This document shows positions 5,307 to 7,705 of a stretch of 7,705 nucleotides of DNA, one piece after another. The stretch comes from Candidatus Zixiibacteriota bacterium (GTDB lineage Bacteria; SM23-81): the NCBI GenBank assembly GCA_030628225.1, contig DAOVRJ010000114.1, positions 1 through 7,705 on the forward strand, read 5' to 3'. Under the pieces are notes generated by a model that worked only from the letters and a program-made list of their open reading frames with translations, had not been told where the DNA came from and made no database searches. The first letter of the stretch is position 1; the number at the start of each line of letters is the position of its first letter. The position numbers and the translations under genes were made by a program.

Positions 5307-6692
5307 TCAGATGATAGATTTTCCCTCCATATCCTCTGGAACGGACAGATTGAAGAGCCGCAGTATAGTGGGGGCCATGTCCATGAGATGGAGTCCTGAT
5401 TTCCTGCCCGCCGCAAGTCCTGAATTGTTCATGATGAATATGCCGTGCTGAGCGTGATTCGCATCGTCGGGACCAGTGTCATTCTCAGAAGTGCGGATGG
5501 TCCCGAATCCCACGCTGCCCACAGAACGCCAGGTCAGATTGCCGAAGTAAATTATCAGATCCGGGGCCACGTTCTTCACCTGGGGATAGATATCTCGGGG
5601 CCTGAAAACCCTGGTGTTGATGTTCGCACCGTTCTCATCCTCTATGGCCTCCAACTTGGCGATGAGCTCATCCCGAACCTTCTCGTAGTCCTCAGGATCG
5701 ATGACCCCCTGAGGCTCCCGACCCTTCACGTTTAGAAAGAGTCGGCCATAATAACCTCCGGACCCCCAGGCTTTGGTGTGCGACCAATCGATGTTATCGT
5801 TCTTCAGGGGCGTAATCTCACTGGGCATAGATTTCAGCTTAAGATAGCCCTCTCTCATCAACCACTCGTTGATGCAAATTCCCCCGTCCATGCGCTGAGC
5901 CCCGTGGTCAGAAACGATGAAAACCACGGTCTGCCGATCTACCTTGGTCAACAACTGGCCAACCTGCTGGTCGACATAATGGTAATACTCTTTGATAGCA
6001 TTTTCGTATGGTGAGCCCGGCTTATATTTCTTGTGTTGCTCATCGAAGTATTTCCAGAGACCATGATGAATCCGGTCGATGCCCATCTCCACGAACATGA
6101 AAAAGTCCCACTCCTTGGTCTCCATGAGATAGTTGACTACCTGGAAGCGGTTTTCGGTCATCTCGTAAATCTGCTTAATTAGATAATCCTTATCATCGGT
6201 GCGGAACTTCTTCACGTCGAGAATAAACTCTCCCGCAACACCCTCAATTTCCCCTTTCAGCTCCGCGGGATAGGTATACTGAGAGTCAGTGTCCGGCGCC
6301 AGAAAACCAGATATCATACACCCATTGAGCGGTTTCGGCGGATAAGTCTGCGGAACACCCACCAGAATGCTCTTTTTGCCGGCCCGGGAAAGAATGTCCC
6401 AAACGCGATCGTCCTTCACCGCCTGAGATGTGGCGAAGTACATCTCATCATAAGAGTAATTCTTTCGGTTGCGAAAACCGTAAAAACCCAGCACACCCGG
6501 ACTTTTGCTGGACATCATAGATGTCCACGCCGGAACGGTAATGGGCGGGATGGTGCTCTTTAACTCGCCATAGACGCTCTGCCCTAAAATCTTCTTAAAA
6601 TTAGGCAGCTCATCGCCCCAGCGGTCAAAAAGCAACTGGGGTGTGGCACAGTCCAGACCGATGACCAGCACTTTCCTGCCATTGTTAATCAA
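5307..6692 (-). CDS. Cytosolic AP-superfamily phosphohydrolase, COG3379 type (paralog 1)
   Basis: Predicted phosphohydrolase or phosphodiesterase of 461 residues, a diverged paralog of the gene at 3257-4597. Visible motifs are Asp14 in VIGLDCATP (most relatives have Gly where this has Cys15); STIPPITVPAWTSMM with candidate nucleophile Thr52; GFYGFRNRKNYSYD near 69; VWDILSRAGKKSILVGVP near 97; metal ligands Asp206 and His210 in GIDRIHHGLW and Asp262-His263 in VSDHGAQ; the block LNVKGREPQGVIDPEDYEKV near 320-339; and His416 in NHAQHGIFI as last ligand. It has no signal peptide and is expected in the cytosol. The TTG at 6692 is chosen because AGGAAGGGGG lies eight bases upstream. A TTG at 6734 would abut the upstream stop and add 14 residues, but has no good ribosome site. 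It ends in TGA, which argues for standard stop-codon use in this genome. The substrate is unknown. Confidence 0.87.
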   Translation of the reverse strand: MINNGRKVLVIGLDCATPQLLFDRWGDELPNFKKILGQSVYGELKSTIPPITVPAWTSMMSSKSPGVLGFYGFRNRKNYSYDEMYFATSQAVKDDRVWDILSRAGKKSILVGVPQTYPPKPLNGCMISGFLAPDTDSQYTYPAELKGEIEGVAGEFILDVKKFRTDDKDYLIKQIYEMTENRFQVVNYLMETKEWDFFMFVEMGIDRIHHGLWKYFDEQHKKYKPGSPYENAIKEYYHYVDQQVGQLLTKVDRQTVVFIVSDHGAQRMDGGICINEWLMREGYLKLKSMPSEITPLKNDNIDWSHTKAWGSGGYYGRLFLNVKGREPQGVIDPEDYEKVRDELIAKLEAIEDENGANINTRVFRPRDIYPQVKNVAPDLIIYFGNLTWRSVGSVGFGTIRTSENDTGPDDANHAQHGIFIMNNSGLAAGRKSGLHLMDMAPTILRLFNLSVPEDMEGKSII

Positions 6693-6700
6693 AGAAATGC

Positions 6701-6710
6701 CCCCCTTCCT
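6701..6710 (-). promoter_or_regulatory. Ribosome binding site deciding the TTG start of COG3379 paralog 1
   Basis: AGGAAGGGGG on the minus strand stands eight bases before the TTG at 6692, right where similarity to the other paralogs begins (NNGRKVLVIGLD). It makes this TTG more likely than the upstream in-frame TTG at 6734, within whose reading the ribosome site itself would be translated. Confidence 0.6.
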
Positions 6711-6734
6711 CAGAATTGGTTTAAAATACGGCAA

Positions 6735-7705
6735 CTATTGAATTGACTGAATTGACGAACTTTTTATGCTAGTAAGAAAATCATAGTACTCCTGGCTAAC
6801 TACCTCCCAGGCAAAGGTGGTCTCCGCTACCCGACGACCTCGTTCTCCCATTACTCGAAGTCTCGAACTGCCCATGTTATAAGCCTGCCGAATGGCTTCT
6901 GCCAACCCGGATGCCGATGGATGATACACCAAACCGCAATGGTATTTGCTGACAAACTGAGCCGTCTCCTCCACATCCGTGACCAGAACAGGTTTGCCCA
7001 GGGCAAGATATTCGCCGAACTTGGTGGAAAAACTCACCACATTGGCAGGGTGATGTGGCCTGCACGTGACGAGAATATCTGCCGCCTGAAGGTGTCTGAT
7101 AAGCTCTTGGAGCGGAAGATAATCAACCAATTCAGCCTTGGAACCTAATCTTTCTTTGATCTTTTCCTTCCACTTCCTGTCATATTGGGTTTCGCGAAAT
7201 CCCATAAATTTCAGTTTTATATCCAGATCTTGCAGCATTTGCCCCGCCTCGATGAGAAAGTCAACGCCCTGCCAGGCTTGATAAGCTCCAGCATAGCAGA
7301 CGGTGAAGGTGCCGTTTTGGGAAACACCAACGGGTCTGAACATCTCCGTATCCACGCCGTTACGAATCAATCGGATTTTTTTTCTGGGGACACCATGGGC
7401 CAGAAGCAGCTCTTGGAGGGGCCGGGAGACGACCAGATGATAGTCCGAATGATGTATAGCCACCCGTTGCTCCAGTAAAAACTCGAGGAGATGAAAGGTG
7501 TTTCTGAACTTGTTTAATTTCCACATCAGGAGCATCTCGCTGATTACATCCCCGTGCATATCGTGCACCACAGGAGCCTGGAAGTGTCGCCTAAAGAGGC
7601 AAAAAGGAAAGGCTACGTAAGGATTTCCAGCATGGATCACATCATAGCCCCGCAGTCGTGGAAGCAAGCTTGAGAACTGGAGCGGAAACAAGATGGGGGG
7701 CGTCC
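6735..7705 (-). CDS. GT4-family glycosyltransferase, 5' end missing
   Basis: Glycosyltransferase with the GT-B fold, family GT4, likely adding a sugar from a nucleotide donor to a growing cytosolic glycan or lipid-linked acceptor. The frame is open to the right edge, so the true start lies outside. The 322 visible residues lack perhaps the first 60-90. Visible blocks are YDVIHAGNPYVAFPF and VVHDMHGDVISEM in the N-terminal half, then IRNGVDTEMFRP, FTVCYAGAYQAWQGVDFLIEA, the donor-site region STKFGEYLALGKPVLVTD near residue 235-250, and CGLVYHPSASGLAEAI. The first Glu of the classic E-x7-E motif is absent while the second is kept in GEYLALGKPV, as in GT4 members with a TK-x-x-EY-x-A-x-GKPV pattern. 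No membrane segment is obvious. It ends in TAG, 42 bases before the first COG3379 gene, and is the most upstream operon member visible. The sugar is not predictable. Confidence 0.9.
   Translation of the reverse strand, partial: TPPILFPLQFSSLLPRLRGYDVIHAGNPYVAFPFCLFRRHFQAPVVHDMHGDVISEMLLMWKLNKFRNTFHLLEFLLEQRVAIHHSDYHLVVSRPLQELLLAHGVPRKKIRLIRNGVDTEMFRPVGVSQNGTFTVCYAGAYQAWQGVDFLIEAGQMLQDLDIKLKFMGFRETQYDRKWKEKIKERLGSKAELVDYLPLQELIRHLQAADILVTCRPHHPANVVSFSTKFGEYLALGKPVLVTDVEETAQFVSKYHCGLVYHPSASGLAEAIRQAYNMGSSRLRVMGERGRRVAETTFAWEVVSQEYYDFLTSIKSSSIQSIQ

Noticed and set aside
1-7705. Base-composition step marking a horizontally acquired segment
   Set aside because: Hand counts of 60-base lines vary widely within genes (25 G+C at 481-540, 28 at 2341-2400, 33 at 2161-2220, 27 at 6001-6060, 39 at 5161-5220). 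Any trend from lower G+C on the left to higher in the centre is not clear enough to claim a boundary.

Overview
All recognisable genes in this window lie on the minus strand and are read from right to left. They form one compact surface-glycan (lipopolysaccharide, capsule or exopolysaccharide) biosynthesis block. In transcription order it holds a GT4 glycosyltransferase cut by the right edge, a cytosolic alkaline-phosphatase-superfamily phosphohydrolase (COG3379 type), an adenylylsulfate-kinase (CysC) family protein, a second COG3379 paralog, the decayed remains of a third COG3379 paralog, an ArnC/GtrB-like polyprenyl-phosphate glycosyltransferase, a WecD-like GNAT acetyltransferase, and a WecE/RffA aminotransferase cut by the left edge. 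Gaps between intact neighbours are 34 to 141 bases, most genes have clear Shine-Dalgarno sites, and I see no rho-independent terminator, so a single operon is likely.

The left third (1-2691) makes and handles a 4-amino sugar. WecE would make dTDP-4-amino-4,6-dideoxygalactose, WecD would N-acylate it to a dTDP-Fuc4NAc-like donor, and the ArnC-like enzyme next to them could load such a sugar onto polyprenyl phosphate. The centre and right (2724-6692) are dominated by three related COG3379 genes, one dead, with the CysC-type kinase between the two live ones. No sulfotransferase or sulfate adenylyltransferase is visible, so whether the kinase makes PAPS for sulfation is open.

The stretch of about 565 bases between the second phosphohydrolase and the ArnC-like gene has no intact gene. 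It holds the N-terminal third of a COG3379 gene, broken by stop codons and a frameshift. The short gaps on either side of wecD carry an ownerless Shine-Dalgarno and a protein-like reading frame, which may be further traces of gene loss.

The organism is bacterial and uses standard stop codons (TAA, TAG, and TGA at the end of the 5307-6692 gene). WecE, WecD and ArnC homologs point to a Gram-negative-type envelope. Multiple cytosolic COG3379 genes in a glycan locus would suit a deltaproteobacterial or uncultivated-phylum genome, but that placement is inference. The window alone does not identify the taxon.
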